From: Pelagibacteraceae bacterium AG-470-G21
GTDB taxonomy: Bacteria > Pseudomonadota > Alphaproteobacteria > Pelagibacterales > Pelagibacteraceae
Direction: 5' to 3'
Assembly (NCBI GenBank): GCA_003211555.1
Contig: QCSH01000007.1
Location: forward strand, 1 to 64,000
DNA length: 64,000 nt
The notes under the pieces: generated by a model
What the model was told of the DNA's origin: nothing
Seen by the model: only the letters and a program-made list of their open reading frames with translations
Databases searched by the model: none
Translations under genes and position numbers: made by a program
Shown: one piece after another, positions 18,185 through 28,073 of the stretch
Layout: the number at the start of each line of letters is the position of its first letter
How positions within the stretch are numbered: the first letter of the stretch is position 1

Positions 18185-19390
18185 ATGATCAATAAAAATA
18201 AAACTATTCTCATTTTTTGTGTATTTGCCTTTGGCTTTTTCATATCAAATTTACTTAGGTCGATTACAGCAACTCTAACGCCTGTTCTTTCCTCTGAATT
18301 CAATTTAAGTGCTGGAAATCTTGGACTTCTAGCCGGAGGATATTTCCTTGGGTTTTCAATTATGCAAATCCCTGCTGGAATTTTGCTTGATCGATTTGGT
18401 CCAAAAAAAGTTATAGGCTATTTTTTAATTATTGCTCTAATTGGGACTATTTCTTTTGCATTAGCAAAAAGTTTTACTGGATTATTAATTTCAAGGGTTT
18501 TTATTGGGGTTGGAGTTGCTGCCTGTTTAATGGGTCCTCTAACAGGATATAGAGTTTGGTTTGAGAAAAAATATCAACAACGTTCAAATTCTTGGATGTT
18601 AATGGTTGCAAATATTGGTTTCGTGACTTCAACTCTGCCAGTTCAAATTTTAATTCCTGTGATAGGTTGGAGATCAATTTTTATAATTATAGCTGCTTTA
18701 ATTTTAATAAGTATAGTTTTAATATCTCTTTTCATCCCTTCATGGAAAACTCAAATAAATAAGGTTGAAAAAACTAATATAAAGAGTCTTTCTCAAATCT
18801 GGAGAAATAAATTTTTTATCAGTCTAATACCATTGGCATTTTTTAATTATGGTGGTGTACAGGCTATTCAGACATTATGGGCTGGCCCTTGGATGTTAAA
18901 TGTATCAGGTTATAATGCCATACAAAGTGCAACAGGTCTATTTTGGATAAATGTTACTATGCTTTTTTCTTTTTTAATATGGGGATATTTTTTACCAAAG
19001 ATTTCTTCTACAAGAATAGAAAGTATGAAAATTGTAAAGCTCGGTCTTCCTATCAGTTATCTTGTTTTACTACTATTAATTTTTATGGGAGAAAAAGCTG
19101 GTGCTACTATGTTTGCTTTATACATTTTATCCTCAATCGTTATATCTTTGACCCAACCTGCGATAGCTTTAAATTTCCCTTCTTATCTTGCGGGAAAATC
19201 TCTGACATCTCTTAATGTTTTTTTATTTTCAGGAACTTTTTTTGTTCAATGGATTATTGGTCTTATGGTCGATTTTTCAAGGAGTTTAGGTGCTAACATT
19301 GTATTGAGTTACCAAATCTCATTTTCAATATTTTTATTTGCATGCATTTTAAGTTATTTATTTTTTATAATTTTAAATAAAAATGAATAA
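18185..19390 (+). CDS. Major facilitator superfamily transporter
   Basis: 401 aa, ~12 hydrophobic segments, GILLDRFGPKKV motif. Confidence 0.85.
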   Translation: MINKNKTILIFCVFAFGFFISNLLRSITATLTPVLSSEFNLSAGNLGLLAGGYFLGFSIMQIPAGILLDRFGPKKVIGYFLIIALIGTISFALAKSFTGLLISRVFIGVGVAACLMGPLTGYRVWFEKKYQQRSNSWMLMVANIGFVTSTLPVQILIPVIGWRSIFIIIAALILISIVLISLFIPSWKTQINKVEKTNIKSLSQIWRNKFFISLIPLAFFNYGGVQAIQTLWAGPWMLNVSGYNAIQSATGLFWINVTMLFSFLIWGYFLPKISSTRIESMKIVKLGLPISYLVLLLLIFMGEKAGATMFALYILSSIVISLTQPAIALNFPSYLAGKSLTSLNVFLFSGTFFVQWIIGLMVDFSRSLGANIVLSYQISFSIFLFACILSYLFFIILNKNE

Positions 19391-20285
19391 AAGCATTATT
19401 GGATATTTTCTATTGCTATTTCAGCCACTCTTCATGGCTAGCAATCTAATTGTTGCAAGAGGAGGGGTAGATGATGTACCACCTATTTCCCTATCATTTT
19501 GGAGATGGTTTATTTTTTTTCTTATTTTATTTATTCTTAATTTCAAATATTTAACAAAAAACTTTCAAATAATAAGAAAAGAAAGCAAAAAAAGTTTTTT
19601 TTTAGGTCTAATGGGTTGTGGAGTTTGTGGAATCTTTCCATATATGGCTGGCTCATCCACAACAATAGTGAACATGGGTATACTCTATACATCATCACCT
19701 ATATTTATAATATTAATCTCATTCTTTCTTTTTAAAGATAAAATTAATATTTTACAGTTTATTGGATTGTTATTTTGTTTAATTGGTGTTTTAACTGTAA
19801 TACTTAAGGGAGATATTAATTTACTTCTGGAATTAAAATTTGCATCTGGAGATTTCTGGATGTTAGGAGCCGCACTTGGTTGGGCAATTTATACTGTAAT
19901 GCTTTTCCAATGGAAATCAGAGCTTTCTTTTTTTCCAAGATTGTCTCTAATATCATTTTTTGGTTTTTTATGTATTTTGCCCTTTTATTTTATTGAGCAC
20001 ATTTATTTTGAAAAAACTTTGTTCAATGAAGAATTTTATTATTGGATTTTATTTGCCGCAATTTCACCAGGCATTATAGCTTTTTCTTTATATACCCTTA
20101 CGATTAAATATTTGGGACCATCTACAACTGGATTTACACTATATCTTTATACAATTTATGGTGCTTTTTATGGTATAATATTTTTTTCCGAAATTTTAAA
20201 AAATTATCATTTAATAGGTACCATATTAGTATTTTTTGGGATTTATTTGGTAAGAAGAAAAAGTAAGAATGAAATTAAAGCCTAA
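19383..20285 (+). CDS. EamA/DMT-family transporter
   Basis: 300 aa, ~10 TM segments, paired EamA repeats, C-terminal IGTILVFFGIYLVRRK. Confidence 0.85.
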   Translation: MNKSIIGYFLLLFQPLFMASNLIVARGGVDDVPPISLSFWRWFIFFLILFILNFKYLTKNFQIIRKESKKSFFLGLMGCGVCGIFPYMAGSSTTIVNMGILYTSSPIFIILISFFLFKDKINILQFIGLLFCLIGVLTVILKGDINLLLELKFASGDFWMLGAALGWAIYTVMLFQWKSELSFFPRLSLISFFGFLCILPFYFIEHIYFEKTLFNEEFYYWILFAAISPGIIAFSLYTLTIKYLGPSTTGFTLYLYTIYGAFYGIIFFSEILKNYHLIGTILVFFGIYLVRRKSKNEIKA

Positions 20286-21081
20286 AATGTTATTTGCAAA
20301 AATACTATTTTATATTTTTATTATCTATTTTGGTGTTTCATTAATTGTGTATTTTTACCAAAGAAACTTACTGTATCACCCTGGAGAAAATAATTATTTG
20401 GACGAAGGTCCCCTATCCCATAAAATCGAGAAAGTAAATATTCAGTCTGATAATGATTTAGTGGGATGGTACTTCAAAAAAAATGATAACTTTAAAACAT
20501 TATTATTTTTTCATGGAAATGCTGGAAAGCTTGATAACAGAATTTATAAATTAAATGAGTTTGCAAATTTAAATTTGAATTATTTAATTTTTGCTTACAG
20601 AGGTTTTAGTGGAAATCAGGGCAAGCCAACTGAGGCTGGACTATATCGAGATGCACTTAGAGCAATAGATTGGTTAAACCAAAATAAAGTAAATAATAAA
20701 GAAATTGTACTATATGGAGAGTCCTTGGGAACTGCAGTAGCAATAGAAACTGCAACTAAAGATACATTTGCAGGTATAATTTTAGAGTCACCGTTTACAT
20801 CCATGGAGATATTAGCACAAAAATATTATCCATATCTCCCAGCAAAAATAATTTTGAAAGATAAATATAAATCAATAGATAAAATTAATGGATTGAATAT
20901 TCCTATGCATGTTATGCATGGTAAAAAAGATAATATTGTTCCATTTAAAATGGGTGAAGAAATCTTCAATAAATACAACGGTTCTAAGTCAAATTATTTT
21001 AATGATTATGATGACCATATGATGGAATTTAATAATGATCTCATTCAATCGATTGATAAATTTATTAAAAGTTTAAATTAA
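20269..21081 (+). CDS. Alpha/beta hydrolase with N-terminal TM anchor
   Basis: 270 aa; LFFHGNAGKLDNR, GESLGTAVAIE nucleophile elbow, HVMHGKKDNIVP, DDHMMEF. Confidence 0.82.
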   Translation: MKLKPKMLFAKILFYIFIIYFGVSLIVYFYQRNLLYHPGENNYLDEGPLSHKIEKVNIQSDNDLVGWYFKKNDNFKTLLFFHGNAGKLDNRIYKLNEFANLNLNYLIFAYRGFSGNQGKPTEAGLYRDALRAIDWLNQNKVNNKEIVLYGESLGTAVAIETATKDTFAGIILESPFTSMEILAQKYYPYLPAKIILKDKYKSIDKINGLNIPMHVMHGKKDNIVPFKMGEEIFNKYNGSKSNYFNDYDDHMMEFNNDLIQSIDKFIKSLN

Positions 21082-21129
21082 GACACATTTCTAACAAATC
21101 CGTATCACTTTTAAAATTTAATATTAGAT

Positions 21130-21693
21130 ATGTTTAAATTCTTTTTATTGGTTTTTTTTCTGTTTTTACCAAATAAATTATATTCAGAGATTAAGAATGA
21201 ATACCACGATAATCATTATTTCTATGTTGGAAAAATGAACTCCTATAACAATGAATTTACTTTATATTTTAAAACAAGAAAAAAATCTATTTTAGCAAGA
21301 GGTGAAAATTCTAATTATATAAATGATTATCCGCAGGATTTATATTTATATGATAAAAATCTAGATAAAGAATACCCACTTATATCTTATGATTGGTTTC
21401 CTAAAAGCATTAAAAGCATATCAAAAAATTATAATTACCCACTTTTTCCTGAAGACTTTGCCTATTACTTATTAAACGACAACAATACATTAATTTTAAT
21501 AAGTGCCAAAAAAAAATATTTTGAAAATTTAAAATATGACATTAAGAGTAAAAGACTAGAAATTGCAAAAACCTCAGGTAGATTAAATTTTATAATATCC
21601 TCATATGCTAAGAATTGTGGGTACAAATCTTTAAAAGATAATTATAACTGCAACATTTACAAACCTTTAATTTCAAAAAATTTACTTAATTAA
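21130..21693 (+). CDS. Hypothetical secreted protein
   Basis: 187 aa, N-terminal signal-peptide-like MFKFFLLVFFLFLPNKLYSE; no family recognised. Confidence 0.55.
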   Translation: MFKFFLLVFFLFLPNKLYSEIKNEYHDNHYFYVGKMNSYNNEFTLYFKTRKKSILARGENSNYINDYPQDLYLYDKNLDKEYPLISYDWFPKSIKSISKNYNYPLFPEDFAYYLLNDNNTLILISAKKKYFENLKYDIKSKRLEIAKTSGRLNFIISSYAKNCGYKSLKDNYNCNIYKPLISKNLLN

Positions 21694-22603
21694 TTTGAGT
21701 AAACGCATTAGCAAATTTCTCTGCTTCAAAAATTTGTAAGTCATCTTCTTTTTCACCTAATCCAAGTCCCACAATTGGTACCTTATATTTCTTTGAAATT
21801 GCGATTAATATTCCACCTTTCGCAGTTCCATCAAGTTTAGTCATTATTATACCTGTTACTGGTAATAATTTATTAAATTCTTCTAACTGGTTGATAATGT
21901 TTTGTCCTGAAGTAGCATCTAAAACTAAAATCACTTCATGAGGTGCTGTGTCATCATTTTTTTTAATAACATTTCCAATTTTTTTTAATTCATCCATTAA
22001 ATTTTTTTTATTTTGAAGTCTTCCAGCAGTATCTACAATTACCTGATCAATACTTTGATTTTGTGCAAATTCCATAGCTTTGAAAGCTACTGAGGCTGGA
22101 TCGGATCCAGGATTTGACTTAACGATTTTTGCATCAACTTTTTTTGCCCACTCCTCTAACTGATCAATTGCTGCAGCCCTGAACGTATCGCAAGCAGAGA
22201 ATAAAACTTTATTATTATTTTGAATAAACATTTTACCTAATTTTCCAATTGTTGTAGTTTTACCAACACCATTTACACCTGAGATTAAAATTACATTTAT
22301 TTTTTCTTTTTTTAAAAAAAAATCTTTTTTTTCTAAAGGTAACATTAACTCTAAAATATATTTATTCAGTATATCATATACCTCATTGATAGGATCATTT
22401 TTAGGATCAATTTTTTTTTGAGAAATTATCGATTTTATTTCTGATGCCGCATCAATACCTACATCTGAACTGATCAAAAATTCCTCAATTTTATCTAAAG
22501 TTGCATCGTCAATTTCTTTTTTGACAATTATTTCTTTAAGTCCAGATGCAATATTGATTGCACTTTTTTTAAATCCAATTTTAAATTTTTCAAAGATTCC
22601 CAT
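21686..22603 (-). CDS. ftsY: Signal recognition particle receptor FtsY
   Basis: SRP GTPase: GVNGVGKTTTIGKL, DTFRAAAIDQLEEWA, DTAGRLQNKKNLMDEL, TKLDGTAKGG. Confidence 0.95.
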   Translation of the reverse strand: MGIFEKFKIGFKKSAINIASGLKEIIVKKEIDDATLDKIEEFLISSDVGIDAASEIKSIISQKKIDPKNDPINEVYDILNKYILELMLPLEKKDFFLKKEKINVILISGVNGVGKTTTIGKLGKMFIQNNNKVLFSACDTFRAAAIDQLEEWAKKVDAKIVKSNPGSDPASVAFKAMEFAQNQSIDQVIVDTAGRLQNKKNLMDELKKIGNVIKKNDDTAPHEVILVLDATSGQNIINQLEEFNKLLPVTGIIMTKLDGTAKGGILIAISKKYKVPIVGLGLGEKEDDLQIFEAEKFANAFTQIN

Positions 22604-23427
22604 TAAATTTTTACTTTAATTTTTTTTATTTCAGATACAGGTCCTCTCATTCTGATATTCGTTTCATCATCGATAAAAATATTAAGTATCCCTGTAGAAA
22701 ATTCTATTTTTGTCTCACTATTTTTTAATGAATTCAAATTAGCTGCAACTGCGGTAGCACATGCAGCAGTACCACAAGCTTTTGTTAATCCAGCTCCTCT
22801 TTCCCATACTTTTATTTTGTAATGATACTCATTAATTTTTTGAGCAATAGTAACATTGCATTTTTCTGGAAAAATTTCGTGATTTTCTATTGAAGGTCCA
22901 TGTTTTTTTAAATCAATTCTTTCTATATCATTACAAAAAAATATAATGTGAGGATTTCCAACATTCACTGCAATGGCTCCTCTTATTTCCTTGCCATCAA
23001 TATCCAATAAACCAAGTGATAAATTTTTAGTATCTAGATTACTAGTTAAAGGTATTTTACTCCATTCTAGACTGGGAGCTCCAATTTTGGTTTCAACATC
23101 TTTGTCATCAAAAATTTTTGAATATAATTTTTTTGATGACACTATTATTTCAACTTCTTTTTTATTTTTTTCAATGCCAAGGAGGTAAGCAACGCATCTG
23201 GTCCCATTACCACAAGCATCTGATCTACTTCCATCAGAATTAAAAAATGTGATTTCACCGTCTGCATTTTGACTTTCATTTAAATAAATCAATTGATCAC
23301 AACCTATAAAATTCCTGTCACAAATTTTTAATATCTGATCATTGGATAAAATTAGGTTATTTAATCTTTGATCTATAATCACAAAGTCGTTGCCTAAACC
23401 GTCCATTTTAATAGCTTCAAATTCCAT
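22603..23427 (-). CDS. dapF: Diaminopimelate epimerase
   Basis: MDGLGNDFVIID, SDACGNGTRCVAY, ERGAGLTKACGTAACA. Confidence 0.96.
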   Translation of the reverse strand: MEFEAIKMDGLGNDFVIIDQRLNNLILSNDQILKICDRNFIGCDQLIYLNESQNADGEITFFNSDGSRSDACGNGTRCVAYLLGIEKNKKEVEIIVSSKKLYSKIFDDKDVETKIGAPSLEWSKIPLTSNLDTKNLSLGLLDIDGKEIRGAIAVNVGNPHIIFFCNDIERIDLKKHGPSIENHEIFPEKCNVTIAQKINEYHYKIKVWERGAGLTKACGTAACATAVAANLNSLKNSETKIEFSTGILNIFIDDETNIRMRGPVSEIKKIKVKI

Positions 23428-23450
23428 ATAGTTGATACTTAACTTATTTA

Positions 23451-23476
23451 TTGACTTTTTGAACCTCTAATATAGT
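23451..23476 (+). promoter_or_regulatory. Possible sigma70-like promoter for ffh leader RNA
   Basis: TTGACT (23451-23456) and TATAGT (23471-23476), but the spacer is only 14 nt; alternative -35 TTATTG gives 18 nt. Confidence 0.35.
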
Positions 23477-23480
23477 TTAC

Positions 23481-23580
23481 GCGCACTTCCGCAAAATACA
23501 GCAATTTGCGGTGTCTTTGGAAACAAAGAGATCGACACCAGTCAGCGAGGGTTCGCCCACTGGTGCGATACTTGCTGTGC
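23481..23580 (+). ncRNA. Structured RNA candidate upstream of ffh (pseudoknot + two hairpins); probable cis-regulatory leader
   Basis: Hairpin CCGCAAA(23489-23495)/TTTGCGG(23505-23511); loop ACAGCAA(23498-23504) complementary to TTGCTGT(23572-23578); TTTG-GAAA-CAAA within GTGTC/GACAC; CACCAGT/ACTGGTG with GGG-TTCG-CCC. Confidence 0.72.
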
Positions 23581-23586
23581 TAAATT

Positions 23587-24945
23587 ATGTTTGAAAATTT
23601 AACTAATAAATTTGAAGAAATTTTTTCTTCTTTAAAAAAAGCTCCTTCGTTAGATGAGAAACAAGTTGATGAAGGTTTAAAAGGTATAAGATTGGCTTTA
23701 CTAGAAGCCGATGTTTCATTGGATGTAGTAAAAGAATTTATTAGTAGAGTAAAGCCAAAAGCGCTTGGCCAAGAAATTATTAGATCCACATCTCCTGGAG
23801 ATATGGTTGTAAAAATTGTTTATGACGAAATTGTATCTTTTCTAGGTGATAAAAATTCGGAAATTTCATTAAATGCCATACCTCCAGTTCCAATTATGTT
23901 AGTTGGTTTACAAGGCTCTGGGAAAACAACTACAACATCAAAATTAGCAAAATTTTTAGAGAAGAATAATAAAAAAAAAGTAATGATGGCTAGTTTAGAT
24001 GTATACAGACCTGCGGCTCAAGAACAGTTAAGACTTTTAGGGGAACAGAATAATATTGAAACATTGCCAATAATTGATGGTCAATTGCCAGCTGATATTT
24101 GTAGAAGAGCGTTAAGTGCAGCGAACTTAAATGGTTCAGAAGTAGTTTTATTTGATACTGCAGGAAGAACACAAATAGACTTTCAAATGATGAACGAAAT
24201 TAAACAAATTGAGTCTATAATTAATCCTGCTGAAACCATATTAGTGGCAGACTCTCTAACAGGTCAAGTTGCAGCTAATGTTGCTAAAGAATTTAAAAAC
24301 ACTGTAAATTTAAGTGGAATTATACTTACAAGAGCTGATGGAGATGGAAGAGGTGGAGCAGCTTTAAGTATGAAATATGTTGCTGAAGTTCCTATTAAAT
24401 TTTTAGGAATAGGAGAAAAAATTGAAAATTTTGAAGTCTTTCATCCTGACAGAATTGCAAATAGAATTTTGGGGATGGGAGATATTGTCTCCTTAGTTGA
24501 AAAAGCATCTGAAGATTTAGACGAAGAAAATATAAAAAAAACTGAGGAGAAATTAAAAAAAGGCCAATTCTCAATGGAAGATTATCTTTCTCAGTTACGT
24601 CAAATGAAAAAAATGGGTGGGATTGAAGGAATAATGTCATTTCTCCCTGGAGTATCGAAAATTAAGTCACAAATGGATCAAGCAGGAGTTGATGAAAAAA
24701 TAGTAACTCAAAACGAAGCTGTTATTTTATCAATGACAAAACTAGAAAGAGAAAATCCAAAAATTATTAATGGTTCAAGAAAAAAAAGAATTGCTAATGG
24801 CTCAGGTACAGATATTGCCACTATCAATAAATTGTTAAAACAATTTAAAATGATGTCAGAAATGATGAAGAAAATGTCTAAAGGAAACATGAAAGGCATG
24901 GCGGATAAAGGAATTCCACCAGAGCTATTCAATCAATTAAAATAG
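23587..24945 (+). CDS. ffh: Signal recognition particle protein Ffh
   Basis: SRP GTPase: GLQGSGKTTTTSKLA, DVYRPAAQEQL, DTAGRTQID, Met-rich C-terminal M domain. Confidence 0.97.
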   Translation: MFENLTNKFEEIFSSLKKAPSLDEKQVDEGLKGIRLALLEADVSLDVVKEFISRVKPKALGQEIIRSTSPGDMVVKIVYDEIVSFLGDKNSEISLNAIPPVPIMLVGLQGSGKTTTTSKLAKFLEKNNKKKVMMASLDVYRPAAQEQLRLLGEQNNIETLPIIDGQLPADICRRALSAANLNGSEVVLFDTAGRTQIDFQMMNEIKQIESIINPAETILVADSLTGQVAANVAKEFKNTVNLSGIILTRADGDGRGGAALSMKYVAEVPIKFLGIGEKIENFEVFHPDRIANRILGMGDIVSLVEKASEDLDEENIKKTEEKLKKGQFSMEDYLSQLRQMKKMGGIEGIMSFLPGVSKIKSQMDQAGVDEKIVTQNEAVILSMTKLERENPKIINGSRKKRIANGSGTDIATINKLLKQFKMMSEMMKKMSKGNMKGMADKGIPPELFNQLK

Positions 24946-24957
24946 GAGAAATAAGTA

Positions 24958-25401
24958 ATGCTAAAAATGAGACTATCAATGGGAGGTACTAAAAAAAGGC
25001 CAGTATATAAAATTGTAGTTGCTGATAGTAGATTCCCAAGAGATGGAAGGTTTATAGAAAAATTAGGTTTCTATAATCCTTTGTTACCAAAGGAAAAAAA
25101 GGAAAGAATCGGTCTTGATACTGACAGAATAAAGTATTGGTTAGGTCAAGGTGCCCAACCAACCTCGAGAGTAGCTAGACTACTAGGAGAGAATGATTTA
25201 ATGCCGATGCCTGAAAAAGGAAATAATCCTCAAAAGGCAATTCCAAAAAAAGATAGGAAAAAATCAGAGGAAGGTGGAGAAGTTAAAGCTGCAGTTGATA
25301 CTTCTAAAACTGAAGCTCCTAAAGAAGAAGCAAAGCCAGCAGAAGCTCCTAAAGAAGAAGCAAAGCCAGCAGAAGCTCCTAAAGAAGAAGCAAAGAAATA
25401 A
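24958..25401 (+). CDS. rpsP: 30S ribosomal protein S16 with repetitive C-terminal tail
   Basis: [41 protein letters not shown]. Confidence 0.96.
   Translation: MLKMRLSMGGTKKRPVYKIVVADSRFPRDGRFIEKLGFYNPLLPKEKKERIGLDTDRIKYWLGQGAQPTSRVARLLGENDLMPMPEKGNNPQKAIPKKDRKKSEEGGEVKAAVDTSKTEAPKEEAKPAEAPKEEAKPAEAPKEEAKK
25312..25395 (+). repeat. 30-bp tandem repeat (~2.8 copies) encoding [10 protein letters not shown] in the S16 tail
   Basis: GAAGCTCCTAAAGAAGAAGCAAAGCCAGCA at 25312 and 25342, partial third copy from 25372. Confidence 0.92.
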
Positions 25402-26096
25402 TGTTAAACGCTCGAATATTTACACTATATCCAGAATTTTTTCCTGGATACCTTGGTCAAGGAATCTTTGGCAAAGCATTATCAGAAAAAAAATGGAACT
25501 TGGATACTGTAAATATTAGAGATTATGCATTTGATAAACACAAAACTGTTGATGATACCCCATACGGTGGAGGAGAAGGTATGTTAATGAAGGCCGATGT
25601 TTTAGCTACTTCAATAGATAAAAATGTGGGTAGTGGTGAAAAAATTATTTATCTTAGTCCAAGGGGCAAGTTATTTAATCATCAATTTGCAAAAAAACTT
25701 GCTCAAGAAAAAACTGTCAATATAATTTGTGGACACTTTGAAGGGGTAGATGAGAGATTGCTTTACACAAGGAATATTGAAGAAATAAGTATTGGTGATT
25801 TTGTCTTGTCAGGTGGCGAAGGAGCCTCATTAATAATTCTTGATGCATTACTAAGGTTTATTCCTGGTGTTCTTGGTAATAAGAATTCTGCTCAATATGA
25901 AAGTTTTGAAAATGGACTTCTGGAGTACCCTCAATTTACAAAACCTCAAATATGGGAAGAAAAAAGCGTTCCAGATGTACTATTATCGGGTGATCATGCC
26001 AAAATTAAAGACTGGCGTTTATCTCAATCTGAGGCTATAACACGCGACCGAAGACCAGATTTGTGGCAATTATACAAAAAGATAAAAGAGAATTAA
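25401..26096 (+). CDS. trmD: tRNA (guanine-N1)-methyltransferase
   Basis: [57 protein letters not shown]. Confidence 0.97.
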   Translation: MLNARIFTLYPEFFPGYLGQGIFGKALSEKKWNLDTVNIRDYAFDKHKTVDDTPYGGGEGMLMKADVLATSIDKNVGSGEKIIYLSPRGKLFNHQFAKKLAQEKTVNIICGHFEGVDERLLYTRNIEEISIGDFVLSGGEGASLIILDALLRFIPGVLGNKNSAQYESFENGLLEYPQFTKPQIWEEKSVPDVLLSGDHAKIKDWRLSQSEAITRDRRPDLWQLYKKIKEN

Positions 26097-26097
26097 A

Positions 26098-26661
26098 ATG
26101 AAGACAATAGAAGAAATTAATCAATCAAAAGTAAAAAAAATTATTTCTGAAAGGAAACATCCTGAATTTTATCCAGGCGACATAGTTAAAGTTGGAGTAA
26201 GGATTACAGAGGGTAAAAGAGATCGTATCCAATACTTTGAAGGCGTATGTATCGCTAAAAAAAATAGAGATATTAATTCATCATTCACAGTAAGAAAGAT
26301 TTCATTTGGTGAAGGTGTAGAAAGAACCTTTGCATTATATAGTCCGATAGTTGATACAATTAAGGTTGTAAGATCAGGCAAAGTAAGAAGAGCTAAATTG
26401 TACTATTTAAGAGATAGAACAGGCAAATCTGCAAGAATTGCAGAGAAAATTAAAAAGAAAATTGGGATAGATGTGGAGACTAAAATCCATGAAATTACAG
26501 AAGAAAATGTAATGCCAGATGACGAAGCAAAAAGTTCAGAGGTTGCAAAAGAAGCTGCCAAAGATACTTCTAGCGAAGAGCTAAAAGTAGAAGTGAAACA
26601 AGAAAAAAAAGAAGAAATTCCATCAGCTGAGAAAAAAAAAAATCCTGAAGTAAAAAAATAA
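26098..26661 (+). CDS. rplS: 50S ribosomal protein L19 with charged C-terminal extension
   Basis: [54 protein letters not shown]. Confidence 0.96.
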   Translation: MKTIEEINQSKVKKIISERKHPEFYPGDIVKVGVRITEGKRDRIQYFEGVCIAKKNRDINSSFTVRKISFGEGVERTFALYSPIVDTIKVVRSGKVRRAKLYYLRDRTGKSARIAEKIKKKIGIDVETKIHEITEENVMPDDEAKSSEVAKEAAKDTSSEELKVEVKQEKKEEIPSAEKKKNPEVKK

Positions 26662-26669
26662 TTTTTACA

Positions 26670-28073
26670 ATGTCTCAAACTATATACGATAAAATATGGA
26701 ACGATCATCTTGTTCACCAACAAGAAGATGGCACATCACTTTTGTTCGTCGATAGGCATTTGATTCATGAAGTTACGAGTCCACAAGCATTTGAAGGTTT
26801 AAGAAATTCTAAAAGAAAAGTTAGACAACCTTTATTAACATTAGCAGTCGCAGATCATAATGTACCCACAACTGACAGATCAGTTCCTATTACTGATCAG
26901 GACTCCAAGATACAAATCGAAACACTTGAAAAAAATTGTGAGGAATTTGGAATAAATCTTTTTGGAATGAAAGATAAAAGGCAGGGGATAGTTCATATCA
27001 TTGGTCCAGAACAAGGCTTCACTCAGCCTGGAACTATAATAGTATGTGGAGATAGTCACACAGCTACGCATGGAGCTTTCGGCGCACTCGCATTTGGAAT
27101 TGGAACTTCAGAAGTTGAGCATGTTTTGGCAACACAAACTCTGGTACAAAAAAAATCAAAAAACTTTAGAATTAATGTTAATGGCTCTTTACCTCTTGGA
27201 GTAACATCTAAAGATGTAATACTTCAAATTATTGGTAAAATTGGAACTGCTGGTGGCACAGGTTATGTAATTGAATATGCTGGAAACTTAATTTCTAATT
27301 TAAGTGTTGAGCAAAGAATGACCATTTGTAACATGACAATTGAAGGTGGAGCAAGAGCTGGTCTGATACAACCAGATGAAAAAGTCTTTAATTACTTAAA
27401 AGGCAAACCAATGTCGCCAAAGAACGAAAACTGGGAAAAAGCTTTAGAATATTGGAGCAAATTAAAAACTGATGATGGTGCGAGGTTTGATAAAGAAATT
27501 GATCTTGAAGGCGAAGATATAAAACCAATGGTAACTTGGGGCACATCACCTCAGGATGTGGTAGATATTGATGGGGTTGTTCCTGATCCTGAAAAAGAGC
27601 AAAGTGAAGACAAAAAAAACTCAATAAATAGATCACTAAAATATATGGGTTTAAAACCAAATACTAAAATAAAGGATATTAAAATTGATAAAGTATTTAT
27701 CGGTAGCTGTACAAATGGGAGAATTGAAGATTTAAGAGAAGCTGCAAAAATTTTAAAAGATAAAAAAATCGCTACTCACGTAGATGCAATGATTGTTCCA
27801 GGTTCAGGACTAGTAAAACAACAGGCTGAACAAGAGGGATTGGATAAAATATTTAAAAATTCTGGATTTGAGTGGAGAGAACCTGGATGTTCAATGTGTC
27901 TTGCTATGAATGCAGATAAGTTAAAGCCCGAAGAAAGATGTGCATCAACATCAAATAGAAATTTTGAAGGAAGACAAGGACGAGGTGGTAGAACACATTT
28001 GGTCAGCCCAGCTATGGCCGCCGCCGCCGCTATTTCTGGAAATTTAGATGATGTAAGAAAATATAATAATTAG
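26670..28073 (+). CDS. leuC: 3-isopropylmalate dehydratase large subunit
   Basis: [60 protein letters not shown]. Confidence 0.97.
   Translation: MSQTIYDKIWNDHLVHQQEDGTSLLFVDRHLIHEVTSPQAFEGLRNSKRKVRQPLLTLAVADHNVPTTDRSVPITDQDSKIQIETLEKNCEEFGINLFGMKDKRQGIVHIIGPEQGFTQPGTIIVCGDSHTATHGAFGALAFGIGTSEVEHVLATQTLVQKKSKNFRINVNGSLPLGVTSKDVILQIIGKIGTAGGTGYVIEYAGNLISNLSVEQRMTICNMTIEGGARAGLIQPDEKVFNYLKGKPMSPKNENWEKALEYWSKLKTDDGARFDKEIDLEGEDIKPMVTWGTSPQDVVDIDGVVPDPEKEQSEDKKNSINRSLKYMGLKPNTKIKDIKIDKVFIGSCTNGRIEDLREAAKILKDKKIATHVDAMIVPGSGLVKQQAEQEGLDKIFKNSGFEWREPGCSMCLAMNADKLKPEERCASTSNRNFEGRQGRGGRTHLVSPAMAAAAAISGNLDDVRKYNN

Noticed and set aside
21686-21693. Convergent stop overlap as possible frameshift or pseudogene
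   Set aside because: Both ORFs are intact; short convergent overlaps are normal in compact genomes.
23481-23580. Is the RNA element simply the 4.5S/SRP RNA?
   Set aside because: It lacks the conserved GGUCAGG and GGAAGGAAGCAGCC core of SRP RNA domain IV, and its 3' strand reaches into the ffh RBS region, which fits a leader better.
25312-25395. CRISPR-like or mobile repeat
   Set aside because: Repeats are contiguous, in frame within rpsP, with no spacers.
25274-25519. ORF of [10 protein letters not shown] repeats overlapping rpsP/trmD
   Set aside because: Out-of-frame reading of the rpsP tandem repeat.
26403-26723. 106-aa minus-strand ORF opposite the rplS tail
   Set aside because: Ser/Phe-rich translation is the mirror of a low-complexity Glu/Lys coding region.
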